This document shows positions 8,226 through 17,868 of a stretch of 64,000 nucleotides of DNA, piece by piece. Under the pieces are notes generated by a model that worked only from the letters and a program-made list of their open reading frames with translations, was not told where the DNA came from and made no database searches. Position 1 is the stretch's first letter, and each line of letters begins with the position of its first letter. Both the position numbers and the translations under genes were made by a program. This DNA comes from Collinsella aerofaciens (lineage in GTDB: Bacteria; Actinomycetota; Coriobacteriia; Coriobacteriales; Coriobacteriaceae): NCBI RefSeq assembly GCF_019131995.1, contig NZ_JAHONA010000008.1, forward strand, positions 23,824-87,823, written 5' to 3'.

Positions 8226-9206
8226 CTACTCGTCCAGAGCGGAAAGATCGATGTCCAGAGCCTCGGCCATCTCGTCGTTCTTGACGACGACCAGGTCCTT
8301 GCTCGAGAGGTGCTTGATCGCCATGTCCTCGGGCTTGGCTTCGCCCTTCAGGATCTTGACGGCCATCTCGCCTGCGGCGTAGCCCAGATCCTCGTAGTTG
8401 ATGGAGAGGGTGAACAGGCCGCCGGCCTTGCACATGCCCTCCTCGCCAGTCACGAAGGGGAGCTTGTTCTCCTTGCAGATCTGGCCGACCTGCGAGGCAC
8501 CCGCGGCGATGGTGTTGTCGGTGGGGGAGTACAGCGCGTCGACCTTGCCCACGGCAGACTCGACGACGGACTGAATCTCGTTGGAGCTCGAGACGGTGAA
8601 GTCAGTGTACTCGAGGCCCAGCTTGTCGAGCTCCTTCTTGGCGGCCTTGATTTGGACGTCGGAGTTGGACTCGGCGGTGCAGTAGAGCAGGCCGACCTTC
8701 TTTACGTCGGGCAGGACCTTCTGCATCATCTCGAGCTGCTCGGCGACCGGGGTGAGGTCGGAAGCGCCCGTGACGTTGGTGCCGGGCTTGTCGTTGTCCT
8801 GGACCAGGCCGGAGGCGGCGTAGTCGGTGATGGCGCAGCCCACGATGGGGATATCGGCCGTGGCGCCGGCGGCAGCCTGCGCGGCGGGCGTGGCGATGGC
8901 ATAAATCAGGTTGACGTTGTCGCCCACAAACTTGTCGGCAATGGACTTACACGTGGACTGGTCGTTCTGGGCGTTCTTCTGGTCGATCTTGACCTTAAGG
9001 CCGCTCTTCTTGATGGCCTTGACGAAGCCGTCGTTGGCGGCATCGAGCGCGGAGTGCTCGGTGAGCTGCAGAACGCCGATGGTGTAGTCGGAACCGGCGG
9101 CAGCGGAGCCGGAACCAGAGTTGCCGCCGCATCCGGCGAGCGGGGCGAGCGCGAGCAGGCCGGCGGAGACCAGAAGGCTCCTGCGGCTGATGGTGATGTC
9201 CTTCAT
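8226..9206 (-). CDS. ABC transporter substrate-binding lipoprotein (PF04392-like)
   Basis: 326 residues from the ATG with GGGGGT 6 bases upstream. A short positively charged start with SRRS is followed by a hydrophobic stretch and lipobox LAGC (C26), so it is a membrane-anchored lipoprotein. The chain has the two-lobe periplasmic-binding fold typical of this family: IGVLQLTEHSALD, IPIVGCAITDYAASGLV, GTNVTGASDLTPV, VGLLYCTAESNSDVQ and DLGYAAGEMAVKILKGE. It delivers substrate to the downstream permease/ATPase. Confidence 0.93.
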   Translation of the reverse strand: MKDITISRRSLLVSAGLLALAPLAGCGGNSGSGSAAAGSDYTIGVLQLTEHSALDAANDGFVKAIKKSGLKVKIDQKNAQNDQSTCKSIADKFVGDNVNLIYAIATPAAQAAAGATADIPIVGCAITDYAASGLVQDNDKPGTNVTGASDLTPVAEQLEMMQKVLPDVKKVGLLYCTAESNSDVQIKAAKKELDKLGLEYTDFTVSSSNEIQSVVESAVGKVDALYSPTDNTIAAGASQVGQICKENKLPFVTGEEGMCKAGGLFTLSINYEDLGYAAGEMAVKILKGEAKPEDMAIKHLSSKDLVVVKNDEMAEALDIDLSALDE

Positions 9207-9366
9207 ATCATTACCCCCAGTATAAAAATGGCTGGAAACACTGCACTGGGACAAAGTGCAAGTGGGACTATAGTAGCGCTGATGTCCATTTTTACAACAG
9301 CCTGGCGGGTTTTTTAATACAGAATCGGATGGGCGGTACGGGTAGTCGAATGGGCGGCGGAGGGTC

Positions 9367-10152
9367 TTATGCGGCGGAGGAGGCGTCGTCCTCGTCCAGG
9401 GCGGCGAAGAGCTTCTTGCCGTCGAGCAGGCGCGTGCTGACGTTTCTCATACGGGCGATCTCGACGGTGCGCAGCGTATCGTCGGTGCCTCGGGCGTCGT
9501 AGACCGTTCCCAGCAGATACGAGATGCCATCGCGCTGCCTGATGGCAAAGGGACGGAGTGTCATCCGTGCTGCTTCGGTTTCGCCGCGTGTCGTGACGCT
9601 CGAAATATCAAAACTCACCGTGGTTCCGTGGTCGATGGCCTGCTCGACGAGCTCGCACGTGTCGATGCGCTTGATGGGCGTGCGTGTTGCCTTGGTAGCC
9701 TTGCTGCCTGCGCTTGGAGCGGGTTCGGGTGTATCGAGGTAGCCGCGAACGTCGGCGCTCGCCATGGCAACTAAGTGCTGCGCCATGCTCTTGCGGATAG
9801 CGATAGGCGTGGAGCGGTTGCGCATGACCATACCGTGGAGCCGGATGATCTCTTCATCGGTGAGCGGGCGGGTAAGAAGTTTGTAGCCCACGCCGCGTTT
9901 GTACTCAATTTCGTATCCGGCATGGCGAAGCGCGGAGATGGCGGTGTAGATGCTGCGCCGCGCCGCCGAGATGGGCATGCGGGCGGGGTCGTCGGGATGG
10001 GCGAGGCGCCGGATCAACTCATCGGAAAGCATGGCCTTGTCCTCGCCGGTGTTTTCGCTTAATAGTTGCAGGATGCGAACGGCGCGATAGGCTGCCATCG
10101 AGGCGGCGCCTCTAGTCGTGGTGTCGTAGGTTTCAACAGCGGCTTCGGTCAT
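9367..10152 (-). CDS. WYL-domain transcriptional regulator
   Basis: 261 residues. The ATG at 10152 is preferred over the GTG three codons upstream because GGAAAGGA lies ten bases before it but only one base before the GTG. The N-terminus is a winged helix (about 15-95: RRSIYTAISALRHAGYEIEY, RGVGYKLLTRPLTDEEI). The C-terminus is a WYL-like ligand domain (LRPFAIRQRDGISYLLGTVYD...RTVEIARM). Such proteins sense small ligands or nucleic acid. It lies upstream of the ABC importer on the same strand with a 160-bp gap, so it may regulate it (inference). Confidence 0.8.
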   Translation of the reverse strand: MTEAAVETYDTTTRGAASMAAYRAVRILQLLSENTGEDKAMLSDELIRRLAHPDDPARMPISAARRSIYTAISALRHAGYEIEYKRGVGYKLLTRPLTDEEIIRLHGMVMRNRSTPIAIRKSMAQHLVAMASADVRGYLDTPEPAPSAGSKATKATRTPIKRIDTCELVEQAIDHGTTVSFDISSVTTRGETEAARMTLRPFAIRQRDGISYLLGTVYDARGTDDTLRTVEIARMRNVSTRLLDGKKLFAALDEDDASSAA

Positions 10153-10332
10153 CGTACCCACGTCCTTTCCGTTTTGGGTGGCGACGGTATGGAGCCTAGG
10201 ACGTGGGGCTTTCCCAGGGGTGCAGGGCGCTCTGGGCGGTCGGTAGTCGTCGGCAAACGGCGGGTCGAGTTTTCAACAGCCCTGGTCAACTGACCAAAAA
10301 CTTGCCAAAAGCTTGACGGATGCTGTTGAAAA

Positions 10333-10364
10333 AAGCGTCTCTCGACCGATGTCGAGAGACGCTT
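10333..10364 (-). terminator. Intrinsic terminator of asnS
   Basis: Perfect stem 10333-10345/10352-10364 (AAGCGTCTCTCGA and complement), followed on the minus strand by TTTTTT. It lies 47 bases after the asnS stop. Confidence 0.92.
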
Positions 10365-10410
10365 ATGCGATGAGCGTTGGCGTGTGGCGACGCGAGCTAG
10401 CGTCCGACAA

Positions 10411-11814
10411 TTAGAAGTCGGCGTTGCCCACGGTGCGCGGGTGCGGCAGGACGTCGCGGATGTTGCCCACGCCGGTCAGATACATGACCAAGCGCTCGAA
10501 GCCCAGACCGTAGCCGGCGTGCTTGCAGGAACCGTAGCGGCGCAGGTCAAGGTAGTACTTGTACTGCTCGGGATTCATTCCCAGGTCCTTGATGCGGGCC
10601 TCGAGCAGATCCAGGCGCTCCTCGCGCTGGGAGCCACCGATGATCTCGCCGATACCGGGAACCAGGCAGTCGGCGGCGGCGACGGTCTTGCCGTCCTCGT
10701 TCATGCGCATGTAGAAGGCCTTGATCTCGGCCGGGTAGTCGGTCACGAAGGTCGGGCGCTTAAAGTGCTCCTCGGTCAGGAAGCGCTCGTGCTCGGTCTG
10801 CAGGTCGATGCCCCAGCTGACGGGGTAATCAAACTGGTGGCCAGCAGCGACTGCCTGCTCCAGGATCTCGACGGCCTCGGTGTAGGTAACGCGGGCAAAG
10901 TCGGAGTTGGCGACATGGTCCAGGCGCTCGAGCAGACCCTTGTCCACAAACTTGTTGAGCATATTGAGCTCGTCGGGGCAGGTGGCCATGACGTCCTTAA
11001 GGACGTACTTGAGCATGGCCTCGGCGTTATCCATGTAGTCGTTAAGGTCGGCAAAGGCCATCTCGGGCTCGATCATCCAAAACTCGGCGGCGTGGCGCGT
11101 GGTGTTGGAGTTCTCGGCACGGAAGGTGGGGCCAAAGGTGTACACGTCGCCAAAGGCCATGGCAAAGTTCTCGGCATTGAGCTGACCGGACACGGTGAGG
11201 CTTGCATGCTTGCCAAAGAAGTCCTGGCTCCAGTCGACCTCGCCGGACTCGGTGAGGGGCGGATTTTTGGGGTCGAGCGTGGTCACGCGGAACATCTCGC
11301 CGGCGCCCTCGCAGTCACTCGTGGTGATGATGGGGGTGTTGACGTAGACAAAGCCCTGCTCCTGGAAGAAGCGGTGGATGGCGGCAGCCGCGACAGAGCG
11401 GATGCGGAACACGGCGCGGAACAGGTTGGTGCGCGGACGCAGGTGCTGCTGGGTGCGCAGGAACTCGACGGTTGCGCGCTTCTTCTGCAGTGGGTAATCC
11501 GGGGCGCTGACGCCCTCGACCTCGATGGAGGTGGCAGAAAGCTCGAAAGGCTGGGGCGCATCGGGGGTCAGCTTGACGGTGCCGGTGCAAATGAGTGCGG
11601 CCGAGACGTTTTGATGGGCGATCTCGTCGTAGTTGTCGAGTGCCTCGCGGTTCATGACGACCTGCAGGTCGCGGAAGCAGCTGCCGTCGTTGAGCGTAAC
11701 AAAGCCAAAGTTCTTCATGTCGCGGACGGACTTGACCCAGCCGGCGACGGTGACGGTCTGGCCGCCGAGCGACTCGGCATCGGCATAGAGCTGCGCGATT
11801 TTGGTGCGGTTCAC
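10411..11814 (-). CDS. asnS: Asparaginyl-tRNA synthetase
   Basis: 467 residues, the usual length, starting at the GTG in GGGAGGATAC-GTG ([14 protein letters not shown]). Upstream ATGs in the same frame lack a ribosome site and would add unrelated residues. An N-terminal OB fold ([25 protein letters not shown]) binds the anticodon. The class II catalytic core includes motif 2 region [24 protein letters not shown] and motif 3 [13 protein letters not shown]. It charges tRNA-Asn with asparagine. Confidence 0.97.
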   Translation of the reverse strand: MNRTKIAQLYADAESLGGQTVTVAGWVKSVRDMKNFGFVTLNDGSCFRDLQVVMNREALDNYDEIAHQNVSAALICTGTVKLTPDAPQPFELSATSIEVEGVSAPDYPLQKKRATVEFLRTQQHLRPRTNLFRAVFRIRSVAAAAIHRFFQEQGFVYVNTPIITTSDCEGAGEMFRVTTLDPKNPPLTESGEVDWSQDFFGKHASLTVSGQLNAENFAMAFGDVYTFGPTFRAENSNTTRHAAEFWMIEPEMAFADLNDYMDNAEAMLKYVLKDVMATCPDELNMLNKFVDKGLLERLDHVANSDFARVTYTEAVEILEQAVAAGHQFDYPVSWGIDLQTEHERFLTEEHFKRPTFVTDYPAEIKAFYMRMNEDGKTVAAADCLVPGIGEIIGGSQREERLDLLEARIKDLGMNPEQYKYYLDLRRYGSCKHAGYGLGFERLVMYLTGVGNIRDVLPHPRTVGNADF

Positions 11815-11926
11815 GTATCCTCCCATAACGGTTGAATGATAGTTATCCATACAGTTCGATATTCTAGCAGCTCGGCTCATTTGGGCTATACAGATAAAGC
11901 ATTGGCGGGATGGTTTTTCAAACGAA

Positions 11927-11958
11927 AAGCGCCCGCGGCCAAATGGTCGCGGGCGCTT
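11927..11958 (-). terminator. Intrinsic terminator of the EIIA-Glc gene
   Basis: Fourteen-base stem 11927-11940/11945-11958 around the loop AAAT, with one G.T pair. On the minus strand TTTTCGTTT follows. It lies 38 bases after the EIIA stop. Confidence 0.92.
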
Positions 11959-11995
11959 GACGAGGTGCCTTTTGGCTGTGTGGCGCGGGGCCTGG

Positions 11996-12559
11996 CTACT
12001 TGGTCTTGGCAACCAGCAGCGGGTCGCCAAGCTTGACGAGCGGGTTGCCGCCGATAAGCGTTCCAGACTCGCCGACATGGTCGATGCTCTTAAGACGATC
12101 GAGCTCGGAGACGATGACGGTCACGATGTCCTCGTGACCAGCGGCCTTAATGGCCTCGCGGTCGAAGCTGATGAGCGGCTGGCCTGCCTTGACCACATCA
12201 CCCATCTCGACAAAGCGGGCAAAACCCTTGCCGTTCATTTCCACGGTGCCCAGGCCAACATGGATGAACACGCGCAGGCCGTCCTCGGTGATCATGCCGA
12301 TGGAGTGGTTGGTGACAGTGGTGGCACCGATGCGGCCGTTGGCGGGTGCATAGATGGTGCCGGTAATGGGCTCGATGCCATAGCCCTGGCCAAGCATGCC
12401 CGAGGCGATCGTCTCGTCGGGAACCTCGTTCAGGTTGACGAGCACGCCGTTGACGGGGGCATAGATGACGCCTTCGCGGGTAGCGAAGCTTGCTGCGGGC
12501 GGAACGGACGCCTCGCCGGTCGAGGTGAAGGTGGACTTAAGCGAATCGAGCAGACCCAT
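11996..12559 (-). CDS. crr: PTS glucose-type EIIA (EIIA-Glc / Crr)
   Basis: 187 residues from the ATG preceded by TGGAGG (spaced 6). The EIIA-Glc barrel is clear: [55 protein letters not shown] and [15 protein letters not shown]. The phosphorylated histidine is the second one in [10 protein letters not shown]. It is a stand-alone protein that passes phosphate from HPr to IIB domains of glucose-family permeases, such as partners of the EIIC at 48.8 kb. A palindrome GAAACGTTTC lies 48 bases upstream of its start. Confidence 0.95.
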   Translation of the reverse strand: MGLLDSLKSTFTSTGEASVPPAASFATREGVIYAPVNGVLVNLNEVPDETIASGMLGQGYGIEPITGTIYAPANGRIGATTVTNHSIGMITEDGLRVFIHVGLGTVEMNGKGFARFVEMGDVVKAGQPLISFDREAIKAAGHEDIVTVIVSELDRLKSIDHVGESGTLIGGNPLVKLGDPLLVAKTK

Positions 12560-12606
12560 AGTTGCCTCCAACTTAAATAGGCGCATATCGCGCGTTTGGT
12601 TTGCCG

Positions 12607-12616
12607 GAAACGTTTC
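12607..12616 (-). promoter_or_regulatory. Candidate LacI-type operator upstream of EIIA-Glc
   Basis: Perfect ten-base palindrome GAAACGTTTC with the central CG typical of LacI/GalR-family operators. It lies within the 5' leader or promoter region of the EIIA gene. No regulator gene is nearby. Confidence 0.35.
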
Positions 12617-12802
12617 ACATGTGTTTCGCGGCTTGGTCAACGCCCCTATTCTACGCTGCGCAACGATACCTCTGAACTGGGATTATGTGATATATCAGTT
12701 GAAGGGAAACTTATTGCCGGAGTGTTTCTGCGCCACGGGTTCAAGTGGGGTACGCTTGAAGGCGAAAAATAAGGGCGCATAATTTGCGCGAAGGGAGCAC
12801 AT

Positions 12803-13702
12803 ATGATTGTCGAGAACCATGCGCTGTGGGGCGAGGAGCCGACCGAGGATTATCCGGCGACGTTTACGTATTTGGTTGCCGAGCCGTTGCCCGATAAACC
12901 GAATGGCCGCCGCCCCGCGGTGATTATCTGTGGCGGAGGTGCGTTTACGCATATCGCTCCGCATGAGCAGGATCCTGTGGCGTTTGCGTTTTTGGATCAC
13001 GGCTACCAGGCCTTTGTGCTCAACTATGTCACGAGTTCTACGGGTGACGTGAGCTTTCCGCACCCCCAGGCAGATCTTGCCAAGATGGTCGCCACGGTGC
13101 GCGCCAACGCCGACGAGTGGCATGTCGATCCTAAGCGCGTGTGCGTCGTGGGCTTTTCTGCTGGCGGCATGATTTGCGCCTCGCTGGCAACACAGTGGAA
13201 GACCGGCCCCTTTGCGGCACTTGCCGGGGCGCGTCCGGACGACATTCGTCCCGATGCCGTGGTGCTGGGCTATCCATTGCTCGACTTTGCCTATGTGCGC
13301 GACATGCAGACGCGCGATCCGCGCATTGACTTGCGTGTGCCCAAGACGGGCGGCAAGACGGGGCGCGATTTGCTCAACGACTACCTGTCGATGGTGACGG
13401 GCGGCGAGGCAACTGACGAGCATCTGGCCGACATCTGCCCCACCACGCATGTTTCGCGTCAGATGCCACCGACCTTTGTGTGGGGCGTGTCCGACGACAA
13501 GACGGCGCCGATCGCGCAGGTCTACCCGTTTGCGCAGCGCATGGCCGAGGAGGGCGTTGCATGCGAGATGCACGTCTTCGACCAGGGTGGTCACGGCCTT
13601 TCGCTCGGCAACGCCAACACCGCGGTCGACAACGAGGACAGGCAGGTTTCCGTCCGTCCCTGGATCCGCCTGGCCTTCCGCTTCCTCGAGCGCCATCTGT
13701 AA
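12803..13702 (+). CDS. Alpha/beta-hydrolase, acetyl-esterase-like
   Basis: 299 residues. The fold markers of BD-FAE-type esterases are present: PAVIICGGGAFTHIA (oxyanion region), nucleophile elbow GFSAGG (serine near residue 117), acid GVSDDKTAP and histidine QGGHGLSLG. No signal peptide, so it acts on imported substrates, perhaps acetylated sugars (family knowledge). A ribosome site AAGGGAG lies 7 bases before the ATG. Confidence 0.88.
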   Translation: MIVENHALWGEEPTEDYPATFTYLVAEPLPDKPNGRRPAVIICGGGAFTHIAPHEQDPVAFAFLDHGYQAFVLNYVTSSTGDVSFPHPQADLAKMVATVRANADEWHVDPKRVCVVGFSAGGMICASLATQWKTGPFAALAGARPDDIRPDAVVLGYPLLDFAYVRDMQTRDPRIDLRVPKTGGKTGRDLLNDYLSMVTGGEATDEHLADICPTTHVSRQMPPTFVWGVSDDKTAPIAQVYPFAQRMAEEGVACEMHVFDQGGHGLSLGNANTAVDNEDRQVSVRPWIRLAFRFLERHL

Positions 13703-13729
13703 GAGTCCCGGCATCCAAGCCCTTCAATA

Positions 13730-13803
13730 ACTTGCGGTGAAATAGTTCCTATCTGGGGCATCAACCAGCCCATCCAGGAACTATTCCACCGCAACTTCGT
13801 TTT
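13730..13803 (+). repeat. GTTGCGGTGGAATAGTTCCTG hairpin repeat, copy A
   Basis: Left arm 13730-13757 and right arm 13770-13796 are mostly complementary around ATCAACCA; GGAATAGTTCC-type arms with GTTGCGG ends. A T-run (CGTTTTT) follows, so this copy can also end the esterase transcript. A second copy lies at 17869-17936. Confidence 0.8.
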
Positions 13804-13816
13804 TGATGCCCCGCCC

Positions 13817-14000
13817 GGAAACTGCGCCCCAGTTTTGCCTTTCAAGGTGGGACGCAGTTTCCTATAGGGCCTCGACTGGGAAAGCGCGTCCCGTTTCGAG
13901 CGGGGATTCCGGGATGCATTTTCCGTAAGAGGCCTGTTTGGGAAACCATATCCCGTTTCGAGCCGGAATTCTGGGATGTAGTTTCCCCGAGAGGCCTCAT
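13817..14000. repeat. Array of three related hairpins, 62-bp period
   Basis: Arms GGAAACTGCGCCC (13817) and GGGACGCAGTTTCC (to 13862) form the first hairpin. Two more units follow at a 62-base offset, each with GGGAAA...TCCCGTTTCGAGC and closing GGGAT...TTTCC, the right arm of one unit sharing the boundary with the next. No plausible gene. With the preceding hairpin it fills most of the 472-bp gap between the esterase and feoB. Confidence 0.75.
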
Positions 14001-14099
14001 CGGGAAACTATGGCCCTGAACTCTCCTGCCTGTCCCCATTGCGCCAATTTGCTGATTGAACATCGTTGCATGTTCGCGCTATCATGCATGGTTACAATT

Positions 14100-14130
14100 G
14101 GTTAGCCGTGGCAAACGGTTAGCCAAGGTA
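14100..14130 (+). promoter_or_regulatory. Candidate iron-repressor (DtxR/IdeR-type) boxes before feoB
   Basis: Two direct GGTTAGCC repeats at 14100-14107 and 14117-14124, 17 bases apart; the second continues into AAGGTAAACTAA. This resembles the DtxR consensus half TTAGGTTAGSCTAACCTAA. The position, 45-75 bases upstream of the feoB start, fits repression by iron. Confidence 0.5.
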
Positions 14131-14174
14131 AACTAAATGCAACGCCCTGTGGGCGCCGGGGGAGGAACACGGAC

Positions 14175-16535
14175 GTGAGGCTCGATACACTCGAGATTGG
14201 AAAGGACGCCGTTGTCGCATCGGTGGCATCGGACGATCAGGCACTCCGACAGCATATTTTGGACATGGGTCTAACGCCGGGCACCGAAGTCACCATGATG
14301 AAGTACGCCCCCATGGGCGATCCGCTCGAGATCCGCCTGCGTGGCTACGAGTTGACACTGCGCAAGGACGATGCCGCTCGCATCGAGCTCGTGGGTATTC
14401 ACGACACCGATACGGGTCCGCGCGCTAACGCCGCAATCGGCACGACGGAGCATCCGGCTCTGGGCGAGGGGACGTATTCGCCCCGTGCGGCAAAGACGGC
14501 CGTGCCCGAGGGCGCACCGCTGCACTTTGCCCTCGCCGGCAACCAAAACTGCGGCAAGACCACGTTATTCAACCAGCTGACGGGCTCCAACCAGCACGTC
14601 GGTAACTTTCCCGGCGTGACGGTCGACCGCAAAGATGGCGCTATCCGTAACCATCCCGAGGCGAGCGTTACCGACCTGCCTGGCATTTACTCCCTGTCGC
14701 CGTACACAGGCGAAGAGGTCGTGAGCCGTCAGTTCATCCTTGACGAGCGCCCGGACGCCATCATCGACATCATTGACGCCACCAACATCGAGCGTAACCT
14801 GTACCTGACACTGCAGCTCATGGAGCTTGACCGTCCTATGGTCATCGCGCTCAACATGATGGACGAGGTGACCGCCAACGGCGGCGCCGTGGACGTCAAC
14901 CTGCTCGAGAGCCTGTTGGGCGTGCCCGTTGTCCCCATTAGCGCTGCCCGCAACGAGGGCATCGGCGAGTTGGTGGACCACGCCCTGCATGTGGCACGGT
15001 TCCGCGAGCGCCCTGGTCGCCTGGACTTTTGTGCGCCCGACGGTCCGGACGGCGGTGCGCTGCATCGCTGCATCCACGGTATTGCTAACCTGATCGAGGA
15101 CCATGCCGTGACGGCGCACATTCCGGTGCGCTTTGCGGCGACCAAACTGGTCGAGGGCGATGAGCTGGTAACCGAGGCGCTTCACCTGGATCGCAATGAG
15201 CTCGACGCTATCGAGCACATCATTACCCAGATGGAGGGCGAGGCCGGCACCGACCGCCTATCTGCGCTGGCCGATATGCGTTTTAGCTTTATCGGCGACG
15301 TGTGCGGGCGTTGCGTCGTCAAGCCGCACGAGAGCCGCGAGCACGTGCGCTCCGTCAAGATTGACCGCATCCTGACAGGTCGTTACACAGCCATTCCGGC
15401 GTTCCTGGTGATCATGGGCCTCGTCTTTTGGCTGACGTTTGGCGTGATCGGCGCGGCGTTGCAAGGGCTCATGGAGGACGGCATCGCTGCCGTCATCGCC
15501 TCGGCCGATGCGGGTCTCAAGGCGTTCGGCACCAACGACGTGGTGCGCTCGCTGGCTGTTGACGGCGTGCTTACGGGCGTGGGCAGCGTGCTGACCTTCC
15601 TGCCGATTATCGTCGTGCTCTTTTTGTTCCTCTCCATTCTGGAAGACTCGGGCTACATGGCGCGCGTTGCCTTTGTCATGGATAAGGTGCTGCGTCGTTT
15701 TGGCCTGTCGGGCCGTAGCTTCGTGCCCATGCTCGTCGGTTTTGGCTGCACCGTGCCGGCTATCATGTCGACCCGTACGCTCCCATCCGAGCACGACCGC
15801 AAGATGACGGTCATGCTCACGCCGTTTATGAGCTGCTCGGCCAAGCTGCCGGTCTACGGTCTGTTGTGCGGGGCGTTTTTCCCGCAAGCGACAGTTCCCG
15901 CTATGGTCTCGCTCTATCTGATTGGCATTGCGGTTGGTTGCATTGCCGCCCTGGTGCTCAACCGCACGGTATTTAAGGGTGACCCGGTACCGTTTATCAT
16001 GGAGCTCCCCAATTACCGCCTGCCGAGCGTCAAGACGACGGTGATGCTGGCATGGGATAAGGCCAAGGACTTCATCACCAAGGCCTTTACCATTATCTTT
16101 GCCGCTACGGTGGTCATCTGGTTCCTGCAGACGTTCGATATCCGCTTTAACGTGGTCGCCGACCAGTCGCAAAGCCTGCTTGCCGGTCTTGGTAGCATCA
16201 TCGCGCCGGTTTTGGCCCCGCTCGGTTTTGGCGACTGGCGCGCCTCGACGGCACTCATCACAGGACTTATTGCCAAGGAGAGCGTCATCTCGACGCTCAC
16301 GGTGCTTTTGGGCGCGACCTCGCCCGCGGCACTGTCGACCATGTTTTCGCCGTTCACTGCCTATGTGTTCCTGGTCTTTACGCTGCTGTACCCGCCCTGT
16401 GTGGCAGCCATCGGCGCCGTCAAGAGCGAGCTGGGCGCGCGCTATGCCGTGGCCGTGTTCGCGTTTCAAGTGACGGTCGCCTGGATCGTGGCGTTTGTCG
16501 TGCATTCGGCGGGCATATTGCTGGGGTTGGCTTAG
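14175..16535 (+). CDS. feoB: Ferrous iron transporter, FeoA-FeoB fusion
   Basis: 786 residues, GTG start with GGGGGAGG nine bases upstream. Residues 1-75 are a FeoA (SH3-like) domain (LDMGLTPGTEVTMMKYAPMGDPLEIRLRGYELTLRKDDA). A linker leads to the G domain: G1 GNQNCGKTT (122-130), NFPGVTVD, G3 DLPGIYSLSP and G4 NMMD. The C-terminal half has about ten membrane segments with two Gate motifs, including GFGCTVPAIMSTRTL. It imports Fe2+ under anoxic conditions, driven or gated by GTP. FeoA and FeoB are separate proteins in many bacteria. Confidence 0.96.
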   Translation: MRLDTLEIGKDAVVASVASDDQALRQHILDMGLTPGTEVTMMKYAPMGDPLEIRLRGYELTLRKDDAARIELVGIHDTDTGPRANAAIGTTEHPALGEGTYSPRAAKTAVPEGAPLHFALAGNQNCGKTTLFNQLTGSNQHVGNFPGVTVDRKDGAIRNHPEASVTDLPGIYSLSPYTGEEVVSRQFILDERPDAIIDIIDATNIERNLYLTLQLMELDRPMVIALNMMDEVTANGGAVDVNLLESLLGVPVVPISAARNEGIGELVDHALHVARFRERPGRLDFCAPDGPDGGALHRCIHGIANLIEDHAVTAHIPVRFAATKLVEGDELVTEALHLDRNELDAIEHIITQMEGEAGTDRLSALADMRFSFIGDVCGRCVVKPHESREHVRSVKIDRILTGRYTAIPAFLVIMGLVFWLTFGVIGAALQGLMEDGIAAVIASADAGLKAFGTNDVVRSLAVDGVLTGVGSVLTFLPIIVVLFLFLSILEDSGYMARVAFVMDKVLRRFGLSGRSFVPMLVGFGCTVPAIMSTRTLPSEHDRKMTVMLTPFMSCSAKLPVYGLLCGAFFPQATVPAMVSLYLIGIAVGCIAALVLNRTVFKGDPVPFIMELPNYRLPSVKTTVMLAWDKAKDFITKAFTIIFAATVVIWFLQTFDIRFNVVADQSQSLLAGLGSIIAPVLAPLGFGDWRASTALITGLIAKESVISTLTVLLGATSPAALSTMFSPFTAYVFLVFTLLYPPCVAAIGAVKSELGARYAVAVFAFQVTVAWIVAFVVHSAGILLGLA

Positions 16536-16576
16536 TTATTTATTGACGGCGCAACCTCTGTGTATCGAATTGTTTT

Positions 16577-16617
16577 CGGCCCCGCATCTGTTACTGACGG
16601 ATGCGGGGCCGTTGCTA
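16577..16617 (+). terminator. Terminator-like hairpin after feoB
   Basis: Twelve-base perfect stem 16577-16588/16600-16611 (CGGCCCCGCATC and complement); tail TTGCTAT is weak. Confidence 0.75.
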
Positions 16618-16656
16618 TATAATCGCCTCCGCTCAAAATGATTGGAGACGTTATAT

Positions 16657-17853
16657 ATGAGTCAGGCAAGGCAAGACGGTATCACGCTCAAGCAGTGGCT
16701 CCCGCTCATCGGGCTCACCTGCTGCGCGTTCGTGTTCAACACGTCGGAGTTCATGCCCATCGGCCTGCTGACCGACATCGCCGCATCGTTTTCGCTCACC
16801 GAGGCCCAAGCTGGCATCATGATCTCGGTCTACGCCTGGGGCGTCATGCTGCTGTCGCTGCCGCTTATGGTGTTTGCCTCGCGTTTTGAGTTCAAGCGGA
16901 TGCTGCTGGGCGTGCTCGCCGTGTTCTCGCTCGGCCAGTTCCTGTCCGCCGTGGCGCCCACCTATCCCATTTTGGTTTGCGCGCGCCTGGTGGTCGCCTG
17001 CGCGCATGCCGTGTTCTGGTCGGTCGCCTCGATCATGGCCTCGCGCCTGGTTGACACGCGCCATGGGGCGCTCGCCATCAGCATGATCGCCACGGGCTCT
17101 TCCATCGCACAGATCTTCGGCCTGCCGCTCGGCCGCGCCATTGGCCTGGCCGTGGGCTGGCGCATGACGTTTGCTGTGGTCGGAGCGCTGTCTGCTGTCG
17201 CGGTCGTCTACCAGGCCACGGTGTTCCCTGCCATGCCAGCGGGCGAGCGTTTTACGCTCAAGCAGCTGCCCGAGCTGCTCAAGAACCCGTTCCTCATCGC
17301 GCTCTATGTGGTCACGGTGTTCATGGCAACTGGCTATTACGCGAGCTATAGCTATATCGAGCCTTTCCTGGCTCAGGTCGCGCATGTCGACGCGGGCGCC
17401 ATCACCATGACGCTGACGGCGTTTGGCTGCTCTGGTCTGCTCGGAAGCTGGCTGTTCGGCCGCCTGTTCGACGGGCACCGCTTCTCGTTCTTGGCTATCA
17501 CGCTTTCCGGCGTGCCAGCGGCCCTGCTGCTCATGGGTCCGGCCGCATCGTCGCTCGCTGCGGTTCTCGCTGTTTGCGCACTGTGGGGTTGCTGCGCCAC
17601 GGCCTTTAACGTGGCGTTTCAGGCCGAGCTCATCAAGTACACGCCGGCGGACTCGTCGGCCGTCGCCATGTCGATCTTTTCGGGCCTGTTCAATCTGGGC
17701 ATTGGCACGGGTACCGCGATCGGCGGAGCCGTGGTTTCGGGCCCCGGTATCGCCTTGATCGGCTACGCGGGCGGTGCGATCGCTGCCGTGGGCGTCATCC
17801 TCGCTATCACGGTGCTATTCCCAGCCATACGCCGCGCAAAGCCTGTCGCCTAA
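16657..17853 (+). CDS. MFS exporter, sugar-efflux/AraJ-like
   Basis: 398 residues with about 12 membrane helices. The ATG at 16657 has TTGGAGA eight bases upstream; the in-frame TTG at 16642 is that ribosome site itself. Family markers: TSEFMPIGLLTDIA in helix 1, ARLVVACAHAVFWSVASIMASRLV and QIFGLPLGRAIGLAVGWR. This matches the DHA1 branch containing SotB and AraJ, which export sugars or drugs. No linked pathway genes, so the substrate is open. Confidence 0.9.
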   Translation: MSQARQDGITLKQWLPLIGLTCCAFVFNTSEFMPIGLLTDIAASFSLTEAQAGIMISVYAWGVMLLSLPLMVFASRFEFKRMLLGVLAVFSLGQFLSAVAPTYPILVCARLVVACAHAVFWSVASIMASRLVDTRHGALAISMIATGSSIAQIFGLPLGRAIGLAVGWRMTFAVVGALSAVAVVYQATVFPAMPAGERFTLKQLPELLKNPFLIALYVVTVFMATGYYASYSYIEPFLAQVAHVDAGAITMTLTAFGCSGLLGSWLFGRLFDGHRFSFLAITLSGVPAALLLMGPAASSLAAVLAVCALWGCCATAFNVAFQAELIKYTPADSSAVAMSIFSGLFNLGIGTGTAIGGAVVSGPGIALIGYAGGAIAAVGVILAITVLFPAIRRAKPVA

Positions 17854-17868
17854 CCACGTCCCCTCATC

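Noticed and set aside
9207..9366. T-box or other riboswitch before the ABC binding protein
   Set aside because: The 160-base gap has no specifier loop, T-box sequence or paired antiterminator that I can see.
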